Assembly: GCF_000719555.1 (NCBI RefSeq)
Contig: NZ_JOGX01000033.1
Coordinates: 6,210 to 70,209 of the forward strand
Length of the DNA stretch: 64,000 nt
From: Streptomyces sp. NRRL F-5727
GTDB taxonomy: Bacteria; Actinomycetota; Actinomycetes; Streptomycetales; Streptomycetaceae
Direction of reading: 5' to 3'
Shown here piece by piece: positions 1-7,599 of this stretch. Made by a program: the position numbers and the translations under genes. The notes below the pieces were generated by a model. It searched no databases. It was not told where the DNA came from and was given only the letters and a program-made list of their open reading frames with translations. Every line of letters starts with the position of its first letter. The stretch's first letter is position 1.

Positions 1-2
1 CC

Positions 3-434
3 CTGGGCGAGCTGATCAAGAACTTCTCGGCGGACCCGCGGACGTGTCTGTTCGGCACCCTGTCGCTCTGGCAGGGCGTGGACGTGCCGGGTGCCAGCTG
101 TCAGCTGGTCGTCATGGACAAGATCCCGTTCCCGCGCCCCAACGATCCGCTGATGAGCGCCCGCCAGAAGGCGGTCGAGGAAGCAGGGGGGAACGGCTTC
201 ATGGCGGTGGCGGCGACGCACGCGGCGCTGCTGATGGCCCAGGGCGCGGGCCGTCTGGTCCGGGCGACGGGCGACCGGGGCGTGGTGGCCGTACTGGACC
301 AGCGGCTCGCCACCGCGCGGTACGGCAGCTATCTGAAGGCGTCCATGCCCGACTTCTGGTACACGACCGACCGCAACCAGGTGCGGAAGTCGCTGGCGGC
401 GATCGACGCGGCCGCGAAGGCGAACGGCGCCTGA
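3..434 (+). CDS. DinG-family ATP-dependent DNA helicase, C-terminal part
   Basis: The gene enters from the left edge; its frame starts at base 3 and gives the last 143 residues. They contain the final helicase motifs of the XPD/DinG superfamily 2 group: GTLSLWQGVDVPG, then the MDKIPFPRPNDP stretch, and QGAGRLVRATGDRGVV (motif VI, with the arginines that contact ATP). The family unwinds DNA 5' to 3' and is tied to repair and to removal of R-loops. The iron-sulfur domain, if present, would lie upstream of the window. The gene converges on lexA, with a hairpin between them. The family is clear; the exact orthology (DinG or a YoaA-like paralogue) is not. Confidence 0.88.
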   Translation: MGELIKNFSADPRTCLFGTLSLWQGVDVPGASCQLVVMDKIPFPRPNDPLMSARQKAVEEAGGNGFMAVAATHAALLMAQGAGRLVRATGDRGVVAVLDQRLATARYGSYLKASMPDFWYTTDRNQVRKSLAAIDAAAKANGA

Positions 435-510
435 GCTTCGGGCAGCGGACGCGCCACGGCCCCGGTGGATACCGGGGCCGGAGGCGAGCCAGGAGCGCGA
501 GACGTACAGC

Positions 511-546
511 GGGCCCCGGGACCGGCGCAGTGGTTCCCGGGGCCCG
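511..546. terminator. Hairpin between convergent helicase gene and lexA
   Basis: The arm GGGCCCCGGGACC at 511-523 pairs with GGTTCCCGGGGCCC at 532-545, with one bulged base and a short loop. It lies about 75 bases after the helicase stop and about 20 bases after the lexA stop, so it could serve both directions. There is no T-tract, as is common in Streptomyces. Confidence 0.6.
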
Positions 547-566
547 GTCGGAGCCGGCGAGGTGGG

Positions 567-1355
567 TCAGACCCGCCGCAGAACGGCGACGACCTTGCCG
601 AGGATGGTCGCCTCGTCGCCGGGGATGGGCTGGTACGCGGCGTTGTGCGGCAGCAGCCAGACGTGCCCGTCCTCGCGCTTGAAGCGCTTGACCGTGGCCT
701 CGCCGTCGAGCATGGCGGCGACGATGTCGCCGTTCTCCGCGACGGGCTGGCGGCGGACGGTGACCCAGTCGCCGTCACAGATGGCGGCCTCGATCATGGA
801 GTCGCCGACGACCTTGAGGACGAAGAGCTCGCCGTCGCCGACGAGCTGCCGGGGGAGGGGGAAGACGTCCTCGACGGACTCCTCGGCCAGGATGGGGCCG
901 CCGGCCGCGATCCGGCCGACCAGGGGCACGTACGAAGCGGCCGGCTTGCCCGTGGTGTCGGTCGGCTGGGTGCTCGGCTGGTCCGAACCGCGGACCTCGT
1001 ACGCCCGGGGGCGGTGCGGGTCGCGGCGGAGGAAGCCCTTGCGCTCCAGGGCCATCAGCTGGTGGGCCACGGACGACGTGCTGGACAGGCCCACCGCCTG
1101 GCCGATCTCGCGCATCGACGGCGGGTAGCCGCGCCGCTGGACCGAGTCGCGGATGACTTCGATGACCCGGCGCTGGCGGTCGGTGAGACCGGAGCTGTCG
1201 GCCCTGATGCCTGGCGGCCTGCCGGGGAGGGCGCGGGCGGGACGCCCGGGCTCCTCTCCGTTCATGGCTGTGTCGTTCATGGCGTGCACCGGCTCGAGTC
1301 GGCCCTGGGAGCGGTCCTGGGCGGTGATGGTGGCGCTGTCTGCGGTGGTGGTCAC
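567..1355 (-). CDS. lexA: LexA SOS repressor
   Basis: LexA represses the SOS regulon and cuts itself when RecA is activated. From the GTG at 1355 the protein has 262 residues: a Streptomyces-type disordered leader (1-50), a winged helix DNA-binding domain (about 55-120, with [20 protein letters not shown]), the Ala-Gly cleavage site in GRIAAGGPI (A151-G152), and the S24-type protease domain with Ser186 (GDSM) and Lys223 (ATVKRFK). All catalytic residues are present. An ATG at residue 26 is an alternative start, so the true length is uncertain by about 25 residues. The gene diverges from nrdR; its own upstream region carries an SOS box, so autoregulation is expected. Confidence 0.95.
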   Translation of the reverse strand: MTTTADSATITAQDRSQGRLEPVHAMNDTAMNGEEPGRPARALPGRPPGIRADSSGLTDRQRRVIEVIRDSVQRRGYPPSMREIGQAVGLSSTSSVAHQLMALERKGFLRRDPHRPRAYEVRGSDQPSTQPTDTTGKPAASYVPLVGRIAAGGPILAEESVEDVFPLPRQLVGDGELFVLKVVGDSMIEAAICDGDWVTVRRQPVAENGDIVAAMLDGEATVKRFKREDGHVWLLPHNAAYQPIPGDEATILGKVVAVLRRV

Positions 1356-1420
1356 GTCGTCGGCCCCTCTCGAATGGTCTCCCTGGCTGGCACAACGGTA
1401 GTAGCTTTCGAAAGGTTGCG

Positions 1421-1436
1421 CCAAACACACGTTCGA
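1421..1436 (-). promoter_or_regulatory. LexA (SOS) box upstream of lexA
   Basis: On the minus strand the site reads TCGAACGTGTGTTTGG, matching the actinobacterial/Bacillus SOS box pattern TCGAAC-N4-GTTTGA/GTTCGA. It lies 66 bases upstream of the GTG chosen for lexA, a normal place for an autoregulatory operator. A small palindrome, CTTTCGAAAG, sits at 1405-1414 between the box and the gene. The rest of the 1356-1790 intergenic stretch holds the divergent nrdR promoter area; no other gene was seen in it. Confidence 0.85.
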
Positions 1437-1633
1437 GTGAAAATCCGCAGATTGCCTTACGAGTGTGCGGGTGGGGGTGTATGGGAGTGGGTCCCCGGGG
1501 GCCGGTCCCGCCCTTACGGTAGCCTTCGCCGCTGGGTTCCCGGGCCCCGGCGCGCCCTCCCAGTCTCCCATCCGCGGAGCACCGACGCGGCTCCGGGGTG
1601 CCCGCGACACGCGGGGGTGTCGCAACCTTCCCA

Positions 1634-1680
1634 ACCCAAGATCTAGTGGTTGGATGTCATCGGCCACCCAGGGATAGTGG
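1634..1680 (+). promoter_or_regulatory. Tandem NrdR boxes upstream of nrdR
   Basis: Box 1 (1634-1649) reads ACCCAAGATCTAGTGG, an excellent fit to the NrdR consensus acaCwAtATaTwGtgt. Box 2 (1665-1680) reads CACCCAGGGATAGTGG; its right half fits and its left half is weak. The starts are exactly 31 bp apart, about three helical turns, which is the usual pairing of NrdR boxes. The position about 110-160 bases before nrdR predicts negative autoregulation of nrdR-nrdJ by dATP/ATP-loaded NrdR. Confidence 0.8.
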
Positions 1681-1790
1681 TCCCCGGTCTGCCGGGGCGT
1701 CGTCCATCGCCTATGCTGGTGGTCGCTTCGAGGGCCCTGACGGGCCGCGCGAGGCTGTTCAGTCGTGCCATGAGGAGAGGGTCGTAACCG

Positions 1791-2297
1791 ATGCACTGCC
1801 CCTTCTGCAGGCACCCCGACAGCCGGGTCGTGGACAGCCGTACCACCGATGACGGCACGTCGATCCGACGCCGCCGCCAGTGCACCGACTGCGCCCGCCG
1901 TTTCACCACGGTGGAGACGTGTTCGCTCATGGTGGTCAAGCGCTCCGGCGTCACCGAGCCCTTCAGTCGCACCAAGGTCATCTCCGGCGTCCGCAAGGCG
2001 TGCCAGGGGCGGCCGGTCACCGAGGACGCCCTGGCCAAGCTCGGCCAGCGGGTCGAGGAGGCGGTGCGCGCCACCGGCAGTGCCGAGCTGACCATCCACG
2101 ACGTGGGTCTGGCCATCCTCGGACCGCTGCAGGAGCTCGACCTCGTCGCGTACCTGCGCTTCGCCTCCGTCTACAAGGCGTTCGAGGGACTCGAAGACTT
2201 CGAGGCCGCCATCGCGGAACTCCGCGTGCGGCCTCCCGCTGAGAACAGCGGGACCGGCGCGCCCGAGGTGCCCGTTCCCGCCGGCGCCGCCGACTGA
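1791..2297 (+). CDS. nrdR: NrdR, repressor of ribonucleotide reductase genes
   Basis: NrdR senses ATP/dATP and represses ribonucleotide reductase operons. The 168-residue protein starts with the family zinc ribbon (Cys3, Cys6, Cys31, Cys34), followed by an ATP-cone domain at about 49-139 ([14 protein letters not shown], then [17 protein letters not shown] ending). The tail after residue 145 is Pro/Ala-rich and probably disordered. nrdJ follows 174 bases downstream on the same strand, with no strong terminator between, so the two are likely cotranscribed. The start ATG follows GAGGAGAGGG closely. Confidence 0.96.
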   Translation: MHCPFCRHPDSRVVDSRTTDDGTSIRRRRQCTDCARRFTTVETCSLMVVKRSGVTEPFSRTKVISGVRKACQGRPVTEDALAKLGQRVEEAVRATGSAELTIHDVGLAILGPLQELDLVAYLRFASVYKAFEGLEDFEAAIAELRVRPPAENSGTGAPEVPVPAGAAD

Positions 2298-2390
2298 CGG
2301 CGATCCGGGCCCTCGTGGGCCCGGCCACCGGCCGTGGTACGGCCGTGAAGACCTGCCCCGGGCGACCTGTGCGGTCCCCGTGGGTCAAGC

Positions 2391-2410
2391 AGTACAGAAC
2401 GTAGTACAGA
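2391..2410 (+). repeat. Direct repeat in the nrdR-nrdJ spacer
   Basis: Two copies of AGTACAGA (2391-2398 and 2403-2410) are separated by ACGT, about 60 bases before the nrdJ start. The spacer is less GC-rich than its surroundings. The repeat may be a binding site or part of an internal promoter; no known consensus was matched. Confidence 0.4.
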
Positions 2411-2471
2411 CGACGGTGCTCTGGGATTATCTGGGCGCCAAAGGGTGTTTTGCCCGTATATGGGAGGCGGC

Positions 2472-5369
2472 ATGACAGAGACGGCGAGCGGCCCGGCACG
2501 TGGTTCCCGCACCAAGGGAGCCAAGGCGGCGAGCAAGGGCCTGCGGATCGAGCGCATCCACACCACCCCCGGCGTGCATCCGTACGACGAGGTGAACTGG
2601 GAGCGCCGTGACGTCGTCATGACCAACTGGCGCGACGGCTCGATCAACTTCGAGCAGCGCGGCGTCGAGTTTCCCGACTTCTGGTCGGTGAACGCGGTCA
2701 ACATCGTCACCAGCAAGTACTTCCGCGGGGCCGTCGGCACCCCGCAGCGTGAGACCGGTCTCAAGCAGCTGATCGACCGCATCGTGAAGACCTACACGAA
2801 GGCCGGCGAGGACTACGGCTACTTCGCCTCGCCCGCCGACGCGGAGATCTTCGAGCACGAGCTGACCTACGCCCTGCTCCACCAGATCTTCAGCTTCAAC
2901 TCGCCGGTCTGGTTCAACGTCGGCACGCCGCAGCCCCAGCAGGTCTCCGCCTGCTTCATCCTGTCCGTCGACGACTCCATGGAGTCGATCCTCGACTGGT
3001 ACAAGGAAGAGGGCATGATCTTCAAGGGCGGCTCCGGCGCCGGCCTGAACCTCTCCCGTATCCGCTCCTCCAAGGAGCTGCTGTCCTCCGGCGGCAACGC
3101 CTCCGGCCCGGTCTCCTTCATGCGCGGCGCCGACGCCTCCGCAGGAACGATCAAGTCCGGTGGCGCCACCCGCCGCGCCGCCAAGATGGTCATCCTCGAC
3201 GTCGACCACCCGGACATCGAGAACTTCATCGAGACCAAGGTCAAGGAGGAGGAGAAGATCCGCGCCCTCCGCGACGCGGGCTTCGACATGGACCTGGGCG
3301 GCGACGACATCACGTCCGTCCAGTACCAGAACGCCAACAACTCCGTCCGCGTGAACGATGAGTTCATGAAGGCCGTGGAGTCCGGCGGCAAGTTCGGCCT
3401 GCGTGCCCGCATGACCGGCGAGGTCATCGAGGAGGTCGACGCCAAGTCGCTCTTCCGCAAGATGGCCGAGGCCGCGTGGGCCTGTGCCGACCCGGGCATC
3501 CAGTACGACGACACGATCAACCACTGGCACACCTGCCCCGAGTCCGGCCGCATCAACGGCTCGAACCCGTGCAGCGAGTACATGCACCTGGACAACACGT
3601 CCTGCAACCTCGCCTCGCTGAACCTGATGAAGTTCCTCAAGGACGACGGCAAGGGCAACCAGTCCTTCGACGTCGAGCGCTTCGCCAAGGTCGTCGAGCT
3701 CGTCATCACCGCGATGGACATCTCCATCTGCTTCGCCGACTTCCCGACCCAGAAGATCGGCGAGAACACCCGCGCCTTCCGCCAGCTCGGCATCGGCTAC
3801 GCCAACCTCGGCGCCCTGCTGATGGCGACCGGCCACGCGTACGACTCCGAGGGCGGCCGCGCTCTCGCCGGCGCCATCACCTCCCTGATGACCGGCACCT
3901 CGTACAAGCGCTCCGCCGAGCTCGCCGCGGTCGTCGGCCCCTACGACGGCTACGCCCGCAACGCCGAGCCGCACCAGCGCGTCATGAAGCAGCACGCCGA
4001 CGCCAACGACAAGGCCGTCCGCATGGACGACCTGGACTCGCCGATCTGGGCCGCCGCCACCGAGGCGTGGCAGGACGTGGTCCGCCTCGGCGCCAAGAAC
4101 GGCTTCCGCAACGCCCAGGCGTCGGTCATCGCCCCGACCGGCACCATCGGTCTCGCGATGTCCTGCGACACCACCGGCCTCGAGCCCGACCTCGCCCTGG
4201 TCAAGTTCAAGAAGCTCGTCGGCGGCGGCTCGATGCAGATCGTCAACGGCACCGTCCCGCAGGCCCTGCGCCGCCTGGGTTACCAGGAGGAGCAGATCGA
4301 GGCGATCGTCGCCCACATCGCCGAGCACGGCAACGTGATCGACGCCCCCGGCCTCAAGACCGAGCACTACGAGGTCTTCGACTGCGCCATGGGCGAGCGC
4401 TCCATCTCCGCGATGGGCCACGTCCGCATGATGGCCGCCATCCAGCCGTGGATCTCCGGTGCCCTCTCCAAGACCGTGAACCTGCCGGAGACGGCCACGG
4501 TCGAGGACGTCGAGGAGGTCTACTTCGAGGCGTGGAAGATGGGCGTCAAGGCGCTCGCGATCTACCGCGACAACTGCAAGGTCGGCCAGCCGCTCTCCGC
4601 CAAGAAGAAGGAGGACGAGAAGGCCGAGGTGACCGCGAAGACCGAGGCGACGATCCGCGAGGCCGTCGAGAAGGTCGTCGAGTACCGCCCGGTCCGCAAG
4701 CGCCTCCCGAAGGGCCGCCCGGGGATCACCACCTCCTTCACCGTCGGCGGTGCCGAGGGCTACATGACCGCCAACTCCTACCCGGACGACGGTCTCGGCG
4801 AGGTCTTCCTGAAGATGTCGAAGCAGGGCTCGACCCTCGCCGGCATGATGGACGCCTTCTCCATCGCCGTCTCCGTCGGTCTGCAGTACGGCGTGCCGCT
4901 GGAGACCTACGTCTCGAAGTTCACCAACATGCGCTTCGAGCCGGCCGGCATGACCGACGACCCGGACGTGCGGATGGCGCAGTCGATCGTCGACTACATC
5001 TTCCGCCGCCTGGCGCTGGACTTCCTGCCCTTCGAGACCCGCTCGGCCCTCGGCATCCACTCCGCCGAGGAGCGTCAGCGCCACCTGGAGACCGGCTCCT
5101 ACGAGCCGTCCGAGGACGACGTCGACGTCGAGGGGCTGGCCCAGTCCGCCCCGGTCGCCACGGAGCTGAAGGCCGTCGCCGCCCCGGCCCCGGTCGTCAA
5201 GGCCGAGGTCCCGGCCCCGAAGCAGGCGCACACCTCGGCGGAGCTCGTCGAGATGCAGCTCGGCATCAGCGCCGACGCCCCGCTCTGCTTCTCCTGCGGT
5301 ACGAAGATGCAGCGCGCCGGCTCCTGCTACATCTGCGAGGGCTGCGGCTCGACCAGCGGCTGCAGCTGA
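2472..5369 (+). CDS. nrdJ: Class II (adenosylcobalamin-dependent) ribonucleotide reductase
   Basis: NrdJ makes deoxyribonucleotides from ribonucleotides using coenzyme B12 as the radical source, independent of oxygen. The 965-residue length from this ATG (preceded by GGGAGG at 2462-2467) is that of Streptomyces NrdJ. Core motifs include NSPVWFNVG, the GGSGAGLNLSRIR loop, NPCSEYMHLDNTSCNLASLN, and the C-terminal redox cysteines in CYICEGCGSTSGCS together with CFSCGTKM. An upstream ATG at 2445 is open but lacks the ribosome-binding site. No cobalamin riboswitch was recognised in front of it; control is expected through NrdR. Confidence 0.97.
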   Translation: MTETASGPARGSRTKGAKAASKGLRIERIHTTPGVHPYDEVNWERRDVVMTNWRDGSINFEQRGVEFPDFWSVNAVNIVTSKYFRGAVGTPQRETGLKQLIDRIVKTYTKAGEDYGYFASPADAEIFEHELTYALLHQIFSFNSPVWFNVGTPQPQQVSACFILSVDDSMESILDWYKEEGMIFKGGSGAGLNLSRIRSSKELLSSGGNASGPVSFMRGADASAGTIKSGGATRRAAKMVILDVDHPDIENFIETKVKEEEKIRALRDAGFDMDLGGDDITSVQYQNANNSVRVNDEFMKAVESGGKFGLRARMTGEVIEEVDAKSLFRKMAEAAWACADPGIQYDDTINHWHTCPESGRINGSNPCSEYMHLDNTSCNLASLNLMKFLKDDGKGNQSFDVERFAKVVELVITAMDISICFADFPTQKIGENTRAFRQLGIGYANLGALLMATGHAYDSEGGRALAGAITSLMTGTSYKRSAELAAVVGPYDGYARNAEPHQRVMKQHADANDKAVRMDDLDSPIWAAATEAWQDVVRLGAKNGFRNAQASVIAPTGTIGLAMSCDTTGLEPDLALVKFKKLVGGGSMQIVNGTVPQALRRLGYQEEQIEAIVAHIAEHGNVIDAPGLKTEHYEVFDCAMGERSISAMGHVRMMAAIQPWISGALSKTVNLPETATVEDVEEVYFEAWKMGVKALAIYRDNCKVGQPLSAKKKEDEKAEVTAKTEATIREAVEKVVEYRPVRKRLPKGRPGITTSFTVGGAEGYMTANSYPDDGLGEVFLKMSKQGSTLAGMMDAFSIAVSVGLQYGVPLETYVSKFTNMRFEPAGMTDDPDVRMAQSIVDYIFRRLALDFLPFETRSALGIHSAEERQRHLETGSYEPSEDDVDVEGLAQSAPVATELKAVAAPAPVVKAEVPAPKQAHTSAELVEMQLGISADAPLCFSCGTKMQRAGSCYICEGCGSTSGCS

Positions 5370-5400
5370 GACCTGCCGCGGCTGACGAGTGACTGACGAA

Positions 5401-5425
5401 GGGGACCGGCCGTCGGCCGGTCCCC
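5401..5425. terminator. Terminator after nrdJ
   Basis: A perfect 11-bp stem (GGGGACCGGCC / GGCCGGTCCCC) with a 3-base loop lies between the convergent nrdJ and TerD-family genes. It is likely used by both. Confidence 0.8.
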
Positions 5426-5448
5426 TTCGGCGTGCCCGGGGCGTGGGC

Positions 5449-5979
5449 TCAGGCGCGCGCCGTGCCCATCAGGGAGCCGAAGGACTGCGGGTCCGTGTCG
5501 AAGCCCCGCTGCAGGGAGCGGAAGGTCCAGCCGGTGGTGGCGCCGCGGACGAATTCGACGACGGTCACGGCGGTGGCTTCGGCGACGCCACCGAAGTCGT
5601 ACGTCAGCAGTTCCGTGTAGCCCTCGCTGACACGGACCGACGCATGGGCTATCCGGCCGAAGGTCACCCGGCCGCCGCCCTGCTGTATCACCACGCCGAC
5701 CACCACGCGGGTGTACCGCTCGGCCAGCCGGTCCAGTTCGAGCGTCATCGCCTCGTCGTAGCCGAAGCCCTGGCCCGTACGGCTGTCGCGCTGGAGGGTG
5801 ATCGTCCCGTCGGGGGAGCGGCTGCCGAAGTGGACGAGCTGGGCGGGTGTGCCGTGGGGGTCGTCGGCGGTGAAGACGGCGGCGACGAGATCCAGGTCGT
5901 GCGCCGGCGCGCCCGCCGGCGCCGGATCCCACTTGAGCGCCACCTCGACCTTGCCGACGCCCTTGTTGAGTCCGCTCAC
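5449..5979 (-). CDS. TerD-family stress protein
   Basis: The 176-residue protein is a single TerD domain: an N-terminal MSGLNKGVGKVEVALKWDP, a DLDLVAAVF strand with the acidic Ca2+-site residues, and the GYDEAMTLELDRLAERYTRV and SEGYTELLTYDFG segments. TerD proteins bind calcium and are linked to tellurite, phage and general stress responses. Streptomyces carry many paralogues, and here the gene stands alone rather than in a ter operon. The start is GTG at 5979, with GGGGAG 8 bases upstream. The 241-base region to the next gene holds its promoter and that of the divergent gene. Confidence 0.9.
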   Translation of the reverse strand: MSGLNKGVGKVEVALKWDPAPAGAPAHDLDLVAAVFTADDPHGTPAQLVHFGSRSPDGTITLQRDSRTGQGFGYDEAMTLELDRLAERYTRVVVGVVIQQGGGRVTFGRIAHASVRVSEGYTELLTYDFGGVAEATAVTVVEFVRGATTGWTFRSLQRGFDTDPQSFGSLMGTARA

Positions 5980-6220
5980 GGTGTCTCCCCTTTCCCCGTG
6001 TCCCCGCGAGAACCCGTCGTACCGGGTCTTTCTTCATGGTGTCACGCAGCTACGACAGTTGGGCGGGCGCGGGCCGCCGAGTGCGGTTCCCGGGCGCGGA
6101 CGTGCCGGATCTCGACGCCCGACTGGCGGGAAACGAAGGGTGCTTGACGGGGGTTCACACGGGTCCTCCATCTGTGAGGACGGTCTGCCGGGGCGCTCCT
6201 CCGACCCGTACGATGGCGCG

Positions 6221-6826
6221 GTGCTGGTCAAGTGGATTCGCTGCGCCGTCGTGGACCGTCGAGGGTTCGAGCGGGGGCAGCGGAAGTGGGCGGGGCTGCT
6301 CGGGGAGCCGGGTTTCCGGGGGCAGGGCGGCGGCTGGAGCCGGGCCCGTCCCGAGATCGCGCACGTCTTCTCCTTCTGGGAGAGCCGGGCCTTCTACGAC
6401 TCCTTCATGGCCCGCTCGCACGACCGGCTGGCCGCGGCGCAGTCCGGCACGTACAAGGACGCCCAGGTCAAGCTCTTCGACCACCGCTTCGACGTGAAGA
6501 CCGGTTTCGAGCCGAAGTTCTCCGACGCGGACGTGGCACGGGTGGCGCACTGCCGTGTCCACGAGGAGCGCGTGGAGCACTTCGCGCTGATGCAGGAGAA
6601 GGTGTGGAACCCGGCGATGGCCGGTTCCCCGGGCATGCTGCGGGGACTGTTCGGCGAGGCGCCGGGTCACGAGTTCCTGGTGCTCTCGCTCTGGAACTCC
6701 GTCGCGGAGCACGGCAAGTACCGAGAGGAGCGGGTGGAACGCCTCGGCCTGCGGGCGCAGACCGAGGCCGACGTGGCCGCCCTCTCGGGTGATGTGGTGC
6801 GGCTCGAACCCACCTGGACCGTCTGA
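6221..6826 (+). CDS. YdbC-like (DUF4937) protein
   Basis: The 201-residue protein begins VLVKWIRCAVVDRRGF and continues with a GLLGEPGFRGQGGGW pattern typical of the YdbC/DUF4937 family. Both halves look like dimeric alpha/beta-barrel (monooxygenase-like) modules: FWESRAFYDSFMARSHD and LWNSVAEHGKYREERVERL are matching helices of the two repeats. No catalytic role is established. The GTG at 6221 follows a TTGACG-like hexamer at about 6143 and is the first start consistent with family N-termini; the open frame extends far upstream but looks non-coding. Confidence 0.75.
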   Translation: MLVKWIRCAVVDRRGFERGQRKWAGLLGEPGFRGQGGGWSRARPEIAHVFSFWESRAFYDSFMARSHDRLAAAQSGTYKDAQVKLFDHRFDVKTGFEPKFSDADVARVAHCRVHEERVEHFALMQEKVWNPAMAGSPGMLRGLFGEAPGHEFLVLSLWNSVAEHGKYREERVERLGLRAQTEADVAALSGDVVRLEPTWTV

Positions 6827-6842
6827 GCGTTCAGCCCTCGCG

Positions 6843-7508
6843 CTACGGCGTTCCCGCGGAGCCGGCGGCCGTCGCCTCCGTCCGCCGGGTGAAGACGCCT
6901 GCCTTCACGGCCGCCAGGGCGGCGTCGGCCGCCTGGTCGGCCAGTTCCCCGTCGACGGGCTCGCGGGTGACGAAGAGGCGGAGGAAGAGGGGGGCCGAGA
7001 CGGCGCGGACCACCGCGCCGGCGTCCGTCGCGGCGGGGGCCTCGCCGCGGTCGACGGCCCGGGTCACGACCGCTTCGCAGCGGCGGAACCGCTCCGTGTA
7101 GAAGGAGTGCAGGGCGTCGGCGGCGCGCGGCGACTGGAACGCCGCGCCGACGAAGGCGGTGGGCGCGGCCGCCCCGGCGGGGTCCTCGAAGCCCTCGACG
7201 ACCTCCCGGGCGAGGGCGCGCAGGTCACCGGCGAGGCCGCCGGTGTCGGGCGGGGTCCAGTCGTCCTCCCCCGCGAGGTCGAGGGCGTCGGCCACCATGC
7301 CCTCCACCCCGCCCCAGCGGCGGTAGAGCGTCGTCTTGTGCACCCCGGAGTGCTCCGCCACGTACTCCACCGTCAGGGCGGGGTAACCGTGTTCGGCCAG
7401 CCCGGTGAGGACGGCGTCGCGGACGGCGGCCCGGGTGCGGGCGGTGCGGCCGCCGGGGCGTCGGCTGCCGGGTGCGGGTGCGTCCGGATCCTCGATCGAG
7501 TCGTTCAA
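6843..7508 (-). CDS. TetR-family repressor, divergent from ABC-F gene
   Basis: The 221-residue protein starts at TTG 7508, supported by GGGAG 8 bases upstream. It has an N-terminal helix-turn-helix (about 35-65: LTVEYVAEHSGVHKTTLYRRWG), then an all-helical ligand domain with AFVGAAFQSPRAADALHSFY and the C-terminal TetR_C-type LFLRLFVTREPVDGELADQ. The gene faces away from an ABC-F gene 91 bases off, with a near-perfect palindrome between. A drug-responsive repressor of that gene and of itself is the likely role; the ligand is unknown. Confidence 0.9.
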   Translation of the reverse strand: MNDSIEDPDAPAPGSRRPGGRTARTRAAVRDAVLTGLAEHGYPALTVEYVAEHSGVHKTTLYRRWGGVEGMVADALDLAGEDDWTPPDTGGLAGDLRALAREVVEGFEDPAGAAAPTAFVGAAFQSPRAADALHSFYTERFRRCEAVVTRAVDRGEAPAATDAGAVVRAVSAPLFLRLFVTREPVDGELADQAADAALAAVKAGVFTRRTEATAAGSAGTP

Positions 7509-7519
7509 TTGCTACTCCC

Positions 7520-7565
7520 GTTGCATTAGTGGCTTCGAGTGTGCCACACTCGACATTAACGCAAC
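7520..7565. promoter_or_regulatory. Nested palindrome, probable TetR operator
   Basis: The centre, CGAGTGTGCCACACTCG at 7536-7552, is a perfect 17-bp palindrome. It is flanked by a second pair of arms, GTTGCATTAG (7520-7529) and TTAACGCAAC (7556-7565), so about 46 bp are nearly symmetric. It begins 12 bases from the TetR start and ends 34 bases before the ABC-F start, covering both likely promoters. Two overlapping repressor dimers could bind. Confidence 0.75.
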
Positions 7566-7599
7566 AGGTGTTGTGTTTACCCTCGCTCCGGGAGGTGCC

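Noticed and set aside
2298..2471. Cobalamin riboswitch before nrdJ
   Set aside because: The 174-base spacer lacks the B12-box and is too short for the full structure; NrdR boxes explain control.
2427..5231. A 934-codon open frame on the minus strand opposite nrdJ, and similar long antisense frames elsewhere (7225-9765, 51597-55421)
   Set aside because: These are third-position GC shadows of real genes on the other strand; their compositions are repetitive and no family motif appears.
5449..5979. Tellurite-resistance island around the TerD gene
   Set aside because: Only a single TerD-family gene is present, with no terB, terC or terZ neighbours; Streptomyces have many such paralogues.
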